63,638 nucleotides of DNA from a virus, in the IMG/VR virus record IMGVR_UViG_3300042884_000572, positions 1 to 63,638 of that record. One strand, given 5' to 3'. Under the pieces are notes generated by a model. The model did not search any database. It was not told the origin of the DNA and saw only the letters and a list, made by a program, of their open reading frames with translations. The position numbers were made by a program, and so were the translations under genes. Below, piece by piece: positions 35,674 through 45,088 of this stretch (its first letter is position 1; every line of letters begins with the position of its first letter).

Positions 35674-38559
35674 TTAAAACTGTCTATTATCGATATAGAT
35701 AATAACTTCATCGTAGTATTCTATAAAATGTTCGTTCCATAAATCCCACTTTATGTTCACACCATCAACAGAAAAAACTTGGTGATTATTCATATTTTTA
35801 AGATAAGTGTCTCTAAATTTTCTAAACTTTTCTTTACTACCTTTATAATAACTCTCATTTAAATGCCATTCTCCTGATATTTTTTTAACATTATTTTTTA
35901 TAAAATCATAATTTTCATCATTAAAAATATCGTATTCACCACCTTCACAATCAGTCTTTAGAAAATCAATTTTTTCAATACCATATAGATCAATAAATTT
36001 TTTAAAAGTAATACTTTCCATTTCAGTTTGTAAACCATCAACAGAATTAAAAAGTTTGTTATTTTGAGTTAGGTTATTAGTGTTGGATATTCCCTTCATT
36101 ATATGTGTTACTGGATGTCCTATTGTGTTTTTTACTAAAGTCGGAAACTCTTCTTCACAAGGTTCAAAACAAAAAACGTGTTTTGGATTTTTATTTAAAA
36201 TAGAAAAAGTAAAAGGTCCCAAACTAGCACCAATGTCTAAAACAATATCTCCTTTCTCAACTTCAAAAAATCTTTCGTATATTTTGTTTTCAAAAATTTC
36301 TTCATTTATTGTTTTAATATACCAATCGTTTTGGGTTCCCCAATCAAAAGATTTTTCCTTATTTATTATTTTATTTATTTCTTTTATCACCATGTCTGAT
36401 GTTATTTTTTTGGAACATTCGAATTGACGATCAGTTCCTTTATGATGTGGACACCAATTCCAATCACCCGCATTTAATCTATCATTATTAAAACACCCAT
36501 GACATACGTTTTCATTTATAACTCTATATGTGTCTAACTTTGTTTCTGCAAATTTTTCACTAAATCCTGAAATTAAAATGACTGGTAATTTACATGCCCA
36601 AGCCAACCAAGATAAACCTGAACCTAACCCAATGAAAAACTCACAAGTTGATAAATCATCAATTACTTCTTGTAGATTACCCCCTTTAAATAAGGTAACT
36701 CCGTTTGGGTAAAAATTATTCATATACCCATCACCCTCTTTTGAATATATCATACACTCATACCCTAATGCATCAAGATGATCTATAACGGACTGCCACC
36801 CATCAGGATTGTTCCAATACTTTGCCTGTGCGGTTGAATGAAATCCAATACCGACTTTTTTCTTTTTTGAAACATTTGGTAATTTAAGTTTTGGTCTAAT
36901 CTCTTTGTATTCTAATCCCAAAATATCTGTTGCGGTTTTTTGAAGCGATTGTCTTCTAAAATCTAAAGGGTGTGAATTATAGTTAACTAATCCGTCTTCA
37001 TTGTAAAACCAACCCAATCTGTATTGTGCAACAACGTTATTTACCACATCACCTGGTTCTACAAATTCAATATTTGGATATTGATCCTTAAATAAAGAAT
37101 TCATAAATGTGGACACAATAAGTTTACAATCATGTTTTTTTCTAAACTCTTCACAATACGGTATCCAAGCTAAAGTATCCCCCAAAGATTTTGATCCAAA
37201 TGAAATATAAACCCTTTGATCTTTTAGATTTAAAACATTAGAATAAATTAATTTATCGTCTTCATAAACTTCTGTTTTCCATTTGGTAAAATATTCTCTG
37301 TTTAATTTGATCCAATGATTAATTGGTAATTTGTTATTATAAATTAAAAAATCATTTTCATCATAAAATCTAATATCAAAAATTTTATCACTTTGACCCG
37401 TGATTTCAAAAAATGGATTGACAACAAAATGTTGACTAAAAGTATAATCATTCAAAATTGGTTCATTATGCATTTTCTTTGAGTTGTAAACTTCTTTATA
37501 AAAATTCAATAACTCTTCACTAAAGTTATTATTATTTGGTATTTCATATGTTGATTCATTATTTATTAACGTAAGTAAAGAATCTTTTATTTTTGTATAA
37601 TCATTAGAAGAAATTTCATAAATGAATTCATTAAACATCCCCACGTATTGTGGTAAGTTTCTTGCTAAAATTTTAAGCCCATAATTAATGGATTCTCTAA
37701 TTACCAATGGATTACATTCCCAAGTTGAGTTAAACATTAAAACATCAGAAGCGATCATAAAAGAATCAACATCATTTCTTTCTCCCCATACCGTAACATT
37801 TTTTGGTAAGTTTTCCATTAAAGGTTTCCAATAACTTTCAAAGTTTGGAGCTTGATTTCCAATAAAATGAAAATGTAAATTTGGATTAGAATCTTCTAAT
37901 AATCTTGCAACTTCAATACCTTCTTTTTGATTTTTACCTTCGGTCCATAAACCAACGTTTAGTATATGAATTTTTGACGTATCAAAATTTAATTCTTGTT
38001 TAATTTTAACCTTATTTGAAATATCTTTTGTTTTATTTTCAAAAGGAAATATCATTAATTTTTTTGGTGATGGGGTATTGTTGAATTGTGATATTTGGTG
38101 GTATGGTGTTACCAAAGAATAATAATCAGGATGTAGTTTTTTCTTTTTGTTTCCGTCATACCAAACATTATGACAAGTTTCTACAATTTTCCAAGTTCTA
38201 TTATTGTCATATAATTGATTTAATAAATCAAATGGTATTCGATTAAAACTTTCAAACGCTTCAGGTATTTCTTCACAATGAACAATATCAATATTGTTTT
38301 GCTTTATAATATCTATTAGTTGGTATTTTTTATAAACCTCATCAGTTCCCCCTAATGCCCAAAAATGACCGACATCTAATAATTCAATTATTTTATTTCT
38401 TTGGGTAACATAAGTATCACTGAATTGCGAATACTCAACTAAGAAAATTTCTATTTGATCTTTGTATTGTTGTAGAGATTCAATTCTTTTTAAAACAAAT
38501 TGTGGCATCCCTCCTGTTGATAGATGGGGGGTAAGATATAATAATTTAATTTTATTCAT
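35674..38559 (-). CDS. GT4 / O-heptosyltransferase-like / FkbM methyltransferase fusion
   Basis: 961 residues, three enzymes in one chain. Residues 1-365 form a GT4 domain: LLYLTPHLSTGGMPQFVLKR, HILNVGLWTEGKNQKEGIEV, and the E-x-I-x-x-G donor site at RESINYGLKILARN. Residues about 370-450 form a beta-rich linker. Residues about 450-735 form a GT9-type domain like the TibC/Aah autotransporter O-heptosyltransferases: ISFGSKSLGDTLAWIPYCEE, FIGLGSGLSWLAWA, and a four-Cys finger (Cys686, 689, 703, 715) equal in layout to the TibC iron finger. Residues about 765-925 form an FkbM methyltransferase (DIVLDIGASLGPFTFSIL, DFLKTDCEGGEYDIF). Likely glycosylates Ser/Thr repeats on virion proteins and methylates the sugar. 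Convergent with the collagen-like fibre gene, two bases apart. Confidence 0.8.
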   Translation of the reverse strand: MNKIKLLYLTPHLSTGGMPQFVLKRIESLQQYKDQIEIFLVEYSQFSDTYVTQRNKIIELLDVGHFWALGGTDEVYKKYQLIDIIKQNNIDIVHCEEIPEAFESFNRIPFDLLNQLYDNNRTWKIVETCHNVWYDGNKKKKLHPDYYSLVTPYHQISQFNNTPSPKKLMIFPFENKTKDISNKVKIKQELNFDTSKIHILNVGLWTEGKNQKEGIEVARLLEDSNPNLHFHFIGNQAPNFESYWKPLMENLPKNVTVWGERNDVDSFMIASDVLMFNSTWECNPLVIRESINYGLKILARNLPQYVGMFNEFIYEISSNDYTKIKDSLLTLINNESTYEIPNNNNFSEELLNFYKEVYNSKKMHNEPILNDYTFSQHFVVNPFFEITGQSDKIFDIRFYDENDFLIYNNKLPINHWIKLNREYFTKWKTEVYEDDKLIYSNVLNLKDQRVYISFGSKSLGDTLAWIPYCEEFRKKHDCKLIVSTFMNSLFKDQYPNIEFVEPGDVVNNVVAQYRLGWFYNEDGLVNYNSHPLDFRRQSLQKTATDILGLEYKEIRPKLKLPNVSKKKKVGIGFHSTAQAKYWNNPDGWQSVIDHLDALGYECMIYSKEGDGYMNNFYPNGVTLFKGGNLQEVIDDLSTCEFFIGLGSGLSWLAWACKLPVILISGFSEKFAETKLDTYRVINENVCHGCFNNDRLNAGDWNWCPHHKGTDRQFECSKKITSDMVIKEINKIINKEKSFDWGTQNDWYIKTINEEIFENKIYERFFEVEKGDIVLDIGASLGPFTFSILNKNPKHVFCFEPCEEEFPTLVKNTIGHPVTHIMKGISNTNNLTQNNKLFNSVDGLQTEMESITFKKFIDLYGIEKIDFLKTDCEGGEYDIFNDENYDFIKNNVKKISGEWHLNESYYKGSKEKFRKFRDTYLKNMNNHQVFSVDGVNIKWDLWNEHFIEYYDEVIIYIDNRQF

Positions 38560-38617
38560 CTAAAAATAATAAACCTTTTCAATTTTTTTTGTAGTTATTC
38601 TAAACTATATAAATTGG

Positions 38618-38625
38618 TATTTATA
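38618..38625 (+). promoter_or_regulatory. candidate promoter box before 38630
   Basis: GGTATTTATAATAT, four bases from the ATG at 38630, in a 70-base divergent region. Confidence 0.45.
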
Positions 38626-38629
38626 ATAT

Positions 38630-38926
38630 ATGCCAAACATAGTTCAAATTAATTCTTTATCGGGAACGGCACCTTTTGATTTATATGTGTGTGATCAAAC
38701 AATTTCATATTGTTTTTTTGTTGCAAGCATTTCAGGATCACCATATACATTTGATGTTCCACCCCCATTAGATTCAACAACACCAATTATATTAAAAGTT
38801 ATTGATGCAAATAACTGTGAGGTAATATATCTATTATCTTGTGGTGAAATTTATATTAAAGAATTTGAGGGTTTTGAAGTATTCTTATTTCAAGATGCAA
38901 ACGTTTATATATTTGAAGGTCCTTAA
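38630..38926 (+). CDS. hypothetical small virion-like protein
   Basis: 98 residues, beta-rich, with Cys at DLYVCDQTISYCFF, NNCEV and LLSCGE. No family recognised. Composition and size resemble the 635-1009 protein (small, Cys-containing, beta), although no clear alignment is seen. It begins the plus-strand glycan/adhesin cluster; possibly a decoration protein. Confidence 0.6.
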   Translation: MPNIVQINSLSGTAPFDLYVCDQTISYCFFVASISGSPYTFDVPPPLDSTTPIILKVIDANNCEVIYLLSCGEIYIKEFEGFEVFLFQDANVYIFEGP

Positions 38927-38963
38927 CAATTTACTATTAAGATGTCTATAATATTTTTGTTTT

Positions 38964-40208
38964 ATGAAAATATTTGTTCAAATCGCGTCGTATCGCGACC
39001 CTCAGCTTATACCAACAATAGAAAATATGTTGGAGAATGCCAAAAGACCAAAAAACATTGTAATTGGTGTGGCAAGACAATTTCATCCTGAAGATGGTTT
39101 TGATGATCTATCCAAGTATGAAAAAGATAAAAGATTTAGAATCCTAAATATTCCTTACACAGAATCAAAAGGAGTTTGTTGGGCAAGACATCAAGTTCAA
39201 CAACTATATGGTGGTGAAGAATATACCCTTCAGATCGACTCTCACATGAGATTTGAAAAGAATTGGGATGACGAAATGATTAAAATGATTAAACAACTTC
39301 AAAAGAAAGGTCATAAGAAACCTTTATTAACGGGGTATGTTTCATCTTTTGACCCTGAAAACGATCCTGCAGGTAGAGTTACTGAACCATGGAGAATGGT
39401 TTTTGATAGATTCACTCCTGAAGGTGTTGTATTCTTTTTACCTGAAACTATACCAGGTTGGAAAGAAATGAAAGAACCAATTCCAGCAAGATTCTATTCT
39501 GCACATTATTGTTTTACGTTAGGTGAATTTTCAACCAAAGTTCAACACGATCCTGAATTTTATTTCCACGGAGAAGAAATTTCAATTTCAGTAAGAGCAT
39601 ATACTCACGGTTATGATTTATTCCACCCACATAAAGTTCTTGTATGGCACGAATATACAAGAAAAGGTAGAACAAAACAATGGGACGATGATAAAGAATG
39701 GCATTTAAGAAATACCGCATGTCATATTAAAAACAGACAACTTTTAGGAGTTGATGGTGAAACGTTTAATGGTGATTACTCTGAATGGTTTGGAACTGAA
39801 AGAACCGTTCAAGATTACGAAAAATATGCTGGTATTCGTTTTGAAACAAGAGGGATTCAACAAGAAACAATAGATAAAAAATATCCACCAAATACATATA
39901 ATTTTGAAACCGAACAAGATTGGAAAAATTCATTCTCAACAATTTTTAAACATTGTATTGATATAAACTATGTTAGTGTTCCTGAAAAAGATTATGAATA
40001 TTGGGTAGTTGCTTTCCACGATGAAAATGACGAAACTTTATATAGAAGAGATGCTGACATTAATGAAATCAACGGATTCTTCAGAGACCCTGATGGGTAT
40101 TGTAAAGTGTGGAGAGAATTCAACACAACTAAAAAACCTAAGTATTGGGTTGTATGGCCTTACTCAACTTCTAAAGGATGGTGTGATCGATTAACAGGAA
40201 ATTTATAA
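38964..40208 (+). CDS. GT60-like polypeptide GlcNAc-transferase
   Basis: 414 residues. The N-terminus MKIFVQIASYRDPQLIPTIE, then NIVIGVARQFHP, ESKGVCWARHQVQQLYGGEE and YTLQIDSHMRF (the D-x-H metal site, Asp92-His94) match the GlcNAc family PF11397 (CAZy GT60). Later DPEFYFHGEEISISVRAYTH and WHEYTRKGR also fit. The founding GT60 enzyme, Dictyostelium Skp1 GlcNAc-transferase, modifies hydroxyproline in a protein, and related enzymes modify Ser/Thr in mucin-like repeats. The phage enzyme therefore likely starts O-glycans on Thr-rich virion proteins. The C-terminal 130 residues are of unclear role. Four bases separate it from the carbamoyltransferase. Confidence 0.8.
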   Translation: MKIFVQIASYRDPQLIPTIENMLENAKRPKNIVIGVARQFHPEDGFDDLSKYEKDKRFRILNIPYTESKGVCWARHQVQQLYGGEEYTLQIDSHMRFEKNWDDEMIKMIKQLQKKGHKKPLLTGYVSSFDPENDPAGRVTEPWRMVFDRFTPEGVVFFLPETIPGWKEMKEPIPARFYSAHYCFTLGEFSTKVQHDPEFYFHGEEISISVRAYTHGYDLFHPHKVLVWHEYTRKGRTKQWDDDKEWHLRNTACHIKNRQLLGVDGETFNGDYSEWFGTERTVQDYEKYAGIRFETRGIQQETIDKKYPPNTYNFETEQDWKNSFSTIFKHCIDINYVSVPEKDYEYWVVAFHDENDETLYRRDADINEINGFFRDPDGYCKVWREFNTTKKPKYWVVWPYSTSKGWCDRLTGNL

Positions 40209-40212
40209 TAAC

Positions 40213-41790
40213 ATGGCAAATATTTCGTTTTACGGTTCCCACAATGCCGCTGTAGTTGTGGAGGATCAAGGAAAAATTATTACAGTAATAGAGGTAGAAA
40301 GATTTTTAACTCAAAAAAATGCAGGTTATTCACAATATTTAGTATCATATTCAAGACCTTTTTTATTAAAACATATTATACAATATATTAAAGATGAGTT
40401 TGGTATTTCTGAATTTGATAAATGTTATTACTTAAATTCTGATACGGTAGAAGGATCTGAAAAAGTTCATTACCAAGAATTAATACCAGCAAAAGAATAC
40501 ATCAATTCATTACACCATTTAAGTCATGCGGCTTGTGGATTCTATCAAACAGATTATAATGAAGCGTTAATCATTTCTTTTGATGGTGGAGGTAATGACG
40601 GGTTCTTCAATGTTTATCACGCTGAAGATAGAAATAACATAAATGTAGTTGAGAAATTCAATATTGATTTAGGATTTCCATATATGTCATTTGGTGATTA
40701 CTTGGGTGACATTACAAAAGAACCGGCACTTAATATTGGTAATTTAGTTTATGCAGGAAAAATAATGGGTCTTTGTTCGTATGGAAACGTAAACGAAGAA
40801 TGGTTACCACATTTTGAGGAATACTATAGAAGAAAACCAGATGGTTTAAATTACTTACAATACCTACAAGAACTTAGTGAACAAACAGGTTTATCATTTG
40901 ATATGGAAAATCGAATGTCAGGTCAGTTAGGGTGGGATGTTGCTAAGACATCACAAATTGCGTTCGAGAATGTTTTTATGGAATTGGCTCAACCATTTTT
41001 AGATCAATTCCCTAATATTCCTTTAATTCTTGTTGGTGGATGTGCGTTAAATATCTTGTTAAACACAAAATTACACCAAGAACTTAATAGACCTGTGTTT
41101 GTTCCACCAAATCCTAATGATTGTGGAATTGCAACAGGTATGATGTTAAATCACATTAAACCTGAAAAGGCAATTGATATTACTTATGCGGGTATTGGTA
41201 TTTTAGATAAACACACATTAATGTCTCATGTAGAAGAACGACACGCTCTTCCTCTTAAAACTGAAATGTTAGTTGATGATTTAGTAGATGGTAGAATTGT
41301 TGGGGTTGTCAGAGGTAATGCCGAACATGGACCAAGAGCTTTAGGAAATAGAAGTATTATTTGTAATCCAGCCTATGAAAACATGAAAGACATTTTAAAT
41401 GCAAAAGTAAAAAATAGAGAGTGGTATAGACCATTTGCACCTGTTTGTAAATTAGAAGATGTTTCTAAATATTTTAATTTCGAAGGTGAGAGTAAATGGA
41501 TGGGATTTTGCCCAACGGTGAAAGAAGAATGGAGAGAAAAATTAGTTTCAATTACACATGTTGACGGGACTGCAAGAGTTCAAACAGTTACAGAAGAACA
41601 AAATCCTTGGTTATATAATTTATTAACCGAATTTGAGAAAAAATCAGGAATTGGTGTTTTATTAAACACATCTTTCAATGTAAACGGAAAACCAATTCTT
41701 TCTCGATATAGTGATGCGATTTGGGTTTATGATAAAACAGAAATGGATTGTCTTTTATTAGGTGATTATTATTTTAGAAAAAGAGCATGA
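40213..41790 (+). CDS. O-carbamoyltransferase (NodU/CmcH family)
   Basis: 525 residues, close to family length. The N-terminal ASKHA-type domain has ISFYGSHNAAVVVEDQGKII, LHHLSHAACGFYQTDYNEAL and LIISFDGGGNDGFFNVYHAE; LILVGGCALNILLN follows. The C-terminal YrdC-like part has VRGNAEHGPRALGNRSIICN, VKNREWYRPFAPVC and LLNTSFNVNGKPI. Family members transfer carbamoyl from carbamoyl phosphate to hydroxyls of sugars or antibiotics via an adenylate. In this cluster it likely carbamoylates a phage glycan. Its stop overlaps the next gene by four bases. Confidence 0.88.
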   Translation: MANISFYGSHNAAVVVEDQGKIITVIEVERFLTQKNAGYSQYLVSYSRPFLLKHIIQYIKDEFGISEFDKCYYLNSDTVEGSEKVHYQELIPAKEYINSLHHLSHAACGFYQTDYNEALIISFDGGGNDGFFNVYHAEDRNNINVVEKFNIDLGFPYMSFGDYLGDITKEPALNIGNLVYAGKIMGLCSYGNVNEEWLPHFEEYYRRKPDGLNYLQYLQELSEQTGLSFDMENRMSGQLGWDVAKTSQIAFENVFMELAQPFLDQFPNIPLILVGGCALNILLNTKLHQELNRPVFVPPNPNDCGIATGMMLNHIKPEKAIDITYAGIGILDKHTLMSHVEERHALPLKTEMLVDDLVDGRIVGVVRGNAEHGPRALGNRSIICNPAYENMKDILNAKVKNREWYRPFAPVCKLEDVSKYFNFEGESKWMGFCPTVKEEWREKLVSITHVDGTARVQTVTEEQNPWLYNLLTEFEKKSGIGVLLNTSFNVNGKPILSRYSDAIWVYDKTEMDCLLLGDYYFRKRA

Positions 41791-42674
41791 AAACAAAATT
41801 AGTAACTGCGTTTTATACTGATATTATTGGGTTTCCTTTTTTTGGTCATGAGTCCTTTGCAAGACATGAGCGTTATTTACATTCATTAAGAACTTTAAAC
41901 AATATGAATACCGAAATTGTTTGTTATTGTAATGACACTCAATATGATTTAATGACCAAATATTGTGAAGAGTTTAATTTGACTAATGTAACCATTAAGA
42001 TTTCAAACCTTAAAGATTATCCAAAAACAAATAGAATGTTAGAATTAAAAAGATCTAACGATCAATTTAATTTTTATCATGAAGTTGATTGGAATAAGTT
42101 GTATCTTCTTTCTAAAGAGTATGATGAATCTTATGATTATATTTATTGGATTGACTGTGGTTTATCTCACCGTGGTTTATTCACTTTAAAATACAATCCA
42201 CACTCCGATAAAATTACAGGTTTATCAAGAGATTGGGAAAACTATTCATTCACAAATATATTTTGTCCTGAATTATTTCCAAAGATAAATAATTGGGTAG
42301 GTGATAAATTAATCAATTTGGCAAACACTATGTTTTCCCACAACCCAAACGAAATTAGATCTGTTTATAAAAATAACAACGATTACAAACACATGTCAGT
42401 TGGTGGTATTTTAGGGGGACACATTTCAAAATTAAATTGGTTCATAGAACAATTTGATAGAATAAGTGATATAAGTTTAAATGAAAATTTTATATTAAAT
42501 CACGAAGGTATGATAACAGATTTAGAGTTTGAAAATCCTGAAATGTTTAAAACTTATAGTTTTGACACTTGGTATCATGATGACTTTTGGCTTACAACAC
42601 CGATTTTCGATAGAGAATCAATTAAAAATAAAACACACTTCGTTCATTTTTTTGAAAAGGAGTTAGGAATTTAA
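41787..42674 (+). CDS. HtrL/YibB (WlaTC)-like putative glycosyltransferase
   Basis: 295 residues. Segments KLVTAFYTDIIGF at the N-terminus, then YDYIYWIDCGLSHRG (about 115-129) and the C-terminal HFVHFFEKEL resemble the HtrL/YibB and WlaTC proteins of LPS clusters, which carry a D-x-G motif in a GT-A-like fold. The next gene has a second copy of this fold. Activity is inferred. ATGA overlap with the carbamoyltransferase shows translational coupling, so it probably works on the same glycan. Confidence 0.6.
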   Translation: MKTKLVTAFYTDIIGFPFFGHESFARHERYLHSLRTLNNMNTEIVCYCNDTQYDLMTKYCEEFNLTNVTIKISNLKDYPKTNRMLELKRSNDQFNFYHEVDWNKLYLLSKEYDESYDYIYWIDCGLSHRGLFTLKYNPHSDKITGLSRDWENYSFTNIFCPELFPKINNWVGDKLINLANTMFSHNPNEIRSVYKNNNDYKHMSVGGILGGHISKLNWFIEQFDRISDISLNENFILNHEGMITDLEFENPEMFKTYSFDTWYHDDFWLTTPIFDRESIKNKTHFVHFFEKELGI

Positions 42675-42683
42675 AAATTAAAT

Positions 42684-45062
42684 ATGGAAGATTTTTTTGA
42701 TAAGGTATTACACTATTATGGCAGAAAGGGCCAAAAACTATTTATGATCAACATTGGTGCCATGGACGGTGTTATGTTTGATAGTATGAGCGGTTATGCT
42801 CAAATATACAATTCAGATGTATTATATGTTGAACCAATGAAACCTCATTTTGAAAGATTGGTAGAACATAAAAGTAATAACCCTGGAAATAAATTTGAAA
42901 ATTCGGCGATTAGCGATTTCAACGGAACTATTACTATGAAAACAATTCCAATTGAGGTTGTTGACGAAGGTTTAGTTCATCCTGCTTTTTATGGTATGAG
43001 TGTGATTGATCCTACTAAAAATGGTATGGGTAGTGAAGGTGATAGAGAAGTTGTTGAAAAATATGCCGTTGATGTTGAGGTAAATTGCATCACATGGGAT
43101 ACTCTTGTTCAAAGACACAATATAGAACATTTTGATGTGTTGTCAGTGGATACTGAAGGACATGATTACACAATTTTTAAACAAATTGATTTACAAAAAT
43201 TTAGACCTAGTCTGATTAGATTAGAGTGGTGTAATATGACTGATGAAGAAAAAACTAACATTACAAATAAATTTACAGATGCTGGTTATGTTTATGAAAT
43301 ATTAGGTAATATGGATATTGATGCAATTAGAAAAGATGTTTACGATGAAATCGAATTATCTTTAAATCCTGTAAAACCAAAAGAGGAAAAATCAAAATCA
43401 AGACTTACCATTGTTACTGGTTTATGGAATATCAAAAGAGAAGAATTAAGTGAAGGTTGGTCAAGATCTTATGAGCACTACTTAGAAAAATTTTCACAGT
43501 TATTAGATACATCTTGTAATATGATAATTTTTGGTGATTCAGAATTAGAAAGTTTTGTTTTTTCTAAAAGAAGTCATGAAAACACACAATTTATTAATAG
43601 ACCACAATCGTGGTTCAAAGGAGAATTCTATGATAAAATTCAAGAAATTAGAACAAACCCTGAATGGTATAATTTAGCGGGTTGGTTAAAAGACTCCACA
43701 CAGGCCAAATTAGAAATGTATAATCCGCTTGTAATGTCAAAAATGTTTTTATTACACGATGCGGTTATATTAGATAAATTTGATTCTCAAAAATTATTTT
43801 GGTTAGATGCAGGAATTACAAACACAGTGAATCCAGGTTATTTCACACATGATAAAGTTTTAGATAAGGTGGAAAATTTATTTGATCGTTTCACATTTGT
43901 TGCATTCCCTTACGAAGCAGACAAAGAGATTCATGGATTTGATATTGACGCAATGACCGAAATGGTTGGTCAAAGAGTTAATAAAGTTTGTCGTGGAGGT
44001 TTCTTTGGTGGATCTAAACCAATGATTAGAGAAATGAACACTCTATATTACGACTTAATGAAAACTACTTTAAGTAGAGGTCTTATGGGAACTGAAGAAA
44101 GTTTGTTTTCAATTATGACATATACAAACCCAAACAATATTGATTATGTAGAAATTGAGTCTAATGGGTTATTATATAAGTTTTTTGAAGACGTTAAAAA
44201 CAATAATGTAGAAATTAAAAGTTTTAGAAAGGGAACCCCAACCAAAGTTAGAAATGGAGATGTTGGTTTATATGTAATTACATTCAACAGTCCTAAACAA
44301 TTTGAGACGTTAATTAATTCTATGTATGCTTATGATGAAGATTTTATTCATAAAACAAAGAAATTTTTATTAGACAACTCAACTGATTTATCTACCACAC
44401 CAAAATATTTGGAACTGTGTGAAAAATATGGTTTTGAGCACATTAAAAAAGATAATATAGGTATTACGGGAGGTCGTGTGTTTGTTGCTGAACATTTCCA
44501 CGAATCAAATATGGATTACTATATGTTCTTCGAAGATGATATGTTTTTCTACAATGGACAAGATTTTACTTGTAAAAATGGGTTTATGAGAAAAACTAAA
44601 AATTTATACGAAAAAGTTTTACAAATATCTAAAAAAGAAAATTTTGATTTTTTAAAATTTAACTTTACAGAATTTTATGGTAGTCATGAAAAACAATGGG
44701 CGTGGTATAATGTTGATCAAGAGTATAGAAATACTATCTGGCCTGACAACCCAAAACTTCCTGTAAACGGTCAAGATCCAAATGCTCCTTATTTAGAATA
44801 TAAAAATATTAAATCATATGAAGGGACACCTTACGCCACGGGTGAAGTTTATTTATCAAATTGGCCGATAATTTTATCTAAAGAAGGAAACTACAAATGT
44901 TATATTGAAACTAAATACACCTATCCTTACGAACAAACTTTAATGTCTCATTGTTATAAAGAAATGAAGAAAGGAAAAATACATGCGGGAGTTCTTCTTA
45001 TGACACCAACTGAACACGATCGTTTCGAGTTTTATGAAGGTGGGTTAAGAAAAGAATTTTAA
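42684..45062 (+). CDS. FkbM methyltransferase / HtrL-like / GT2-like fusion
   Basis: 792 residues, three domains. Residues 1-225 form an FkbM methyltransferase: MINIGAMDGVMFDSMSGYAQ, VLYVEPMKPHFERL, and DVLSVDTEGHDYTIFKQIDL. Residues about 235-505 form an HtrL/YibB-like transferase starting RLTIVTGLWN, with KLFWLDAGITNTV (D-x-G, about 371). Residues about 515-790 form a GT2-like domain starting GDVGLYVITFNSPKQFETLI, with YYMFFEDDMFFYN as metal site and a conserved ending around TYPYEQTLMSHCYKEM. It is nine bases after the previous transferase gene and probably makes and methylates a glycan branch. FkbM is at the N-terminus here but at the C-terminus of the 35674-38559 fusion. Confidence 0.75.
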   Translation: MEDFFDKVLHYYGRKGQKLFMINIGAMDGVMFDSMSGYAQIYNSDVLYVEPMKPHFERLVEHKSNNPGNKFENSAISDFNGTITMKTIPIEVVDEGLVHPAFYGMSVIDPTKNGMGSEGDREVVEKYAVDVEVNCITWDTLVQRHNIEHFDVLSVDTEGHDYTIFKQIDLQKFRPSLIRLEWCNMTDEEKTNITNKFTDAGYVYEILGNMDIDAIRKDVYDEIELSLNPVKPKEEKSKSRLTIVTGLWNIKREELSEGWSRSYEHYLEKFSQLLDTSCNMIIFGDSELESFVFSKRSHENTQFINRPQSWFKGEFYDKIQEIRTNPEWYNLAGWLKDSTQAKLEMYNPLVMSKMFLLHDAVILDKFDSQKLFWLDAGITNTVNPGYFTHDKVLDKVENLFDRFTFVAFPYEADKEIHGFDIDAMTEMVGQRVNKVCRGGFFGGSKPMIREMNTLYYDLMKTTLSRGLMGTEESLFSIMTYTNPNNIDYVEIESNGLLYKFFEDVKNNNVEIKSFRKGTPTKVRNGDVGLYVITFNSPKQFETLINSMYAYDEDFIHKTKKFLLDNSTDLSTTPKYLELCEKYGFEHIKKDNIGITGGRVFVAEHFHESNMDYYMFFEDDMFFYNGQDFTCKNGFMRKTKNLYEKVLQISKKENFDFLKFNFTEFYGSHEKQWAWYNVDQEYRNTIWPDNPKLPVNGQDPNAPYLEYKNIKSYEGTPYATGEVYLSNWPIILSKEGNYKCYIETKYTYPYEQTLMSHCYKEMKKGKIHAGVLLMTPTEHDRFEFYEGGLRKEF

Positions 45063-45068
45063 TTCAAG

Positions 45069-45076
45069 TATTTATT
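45069..45076 (+). promoter_or_regulatory. candidate promoter box before 45089
   Basis: AGTATTTATTGAAAA, 12 bases from the ATG at 45089. Confidence 0.5.
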
Positions 45077-45088
45077 GAAAAATGCTAA

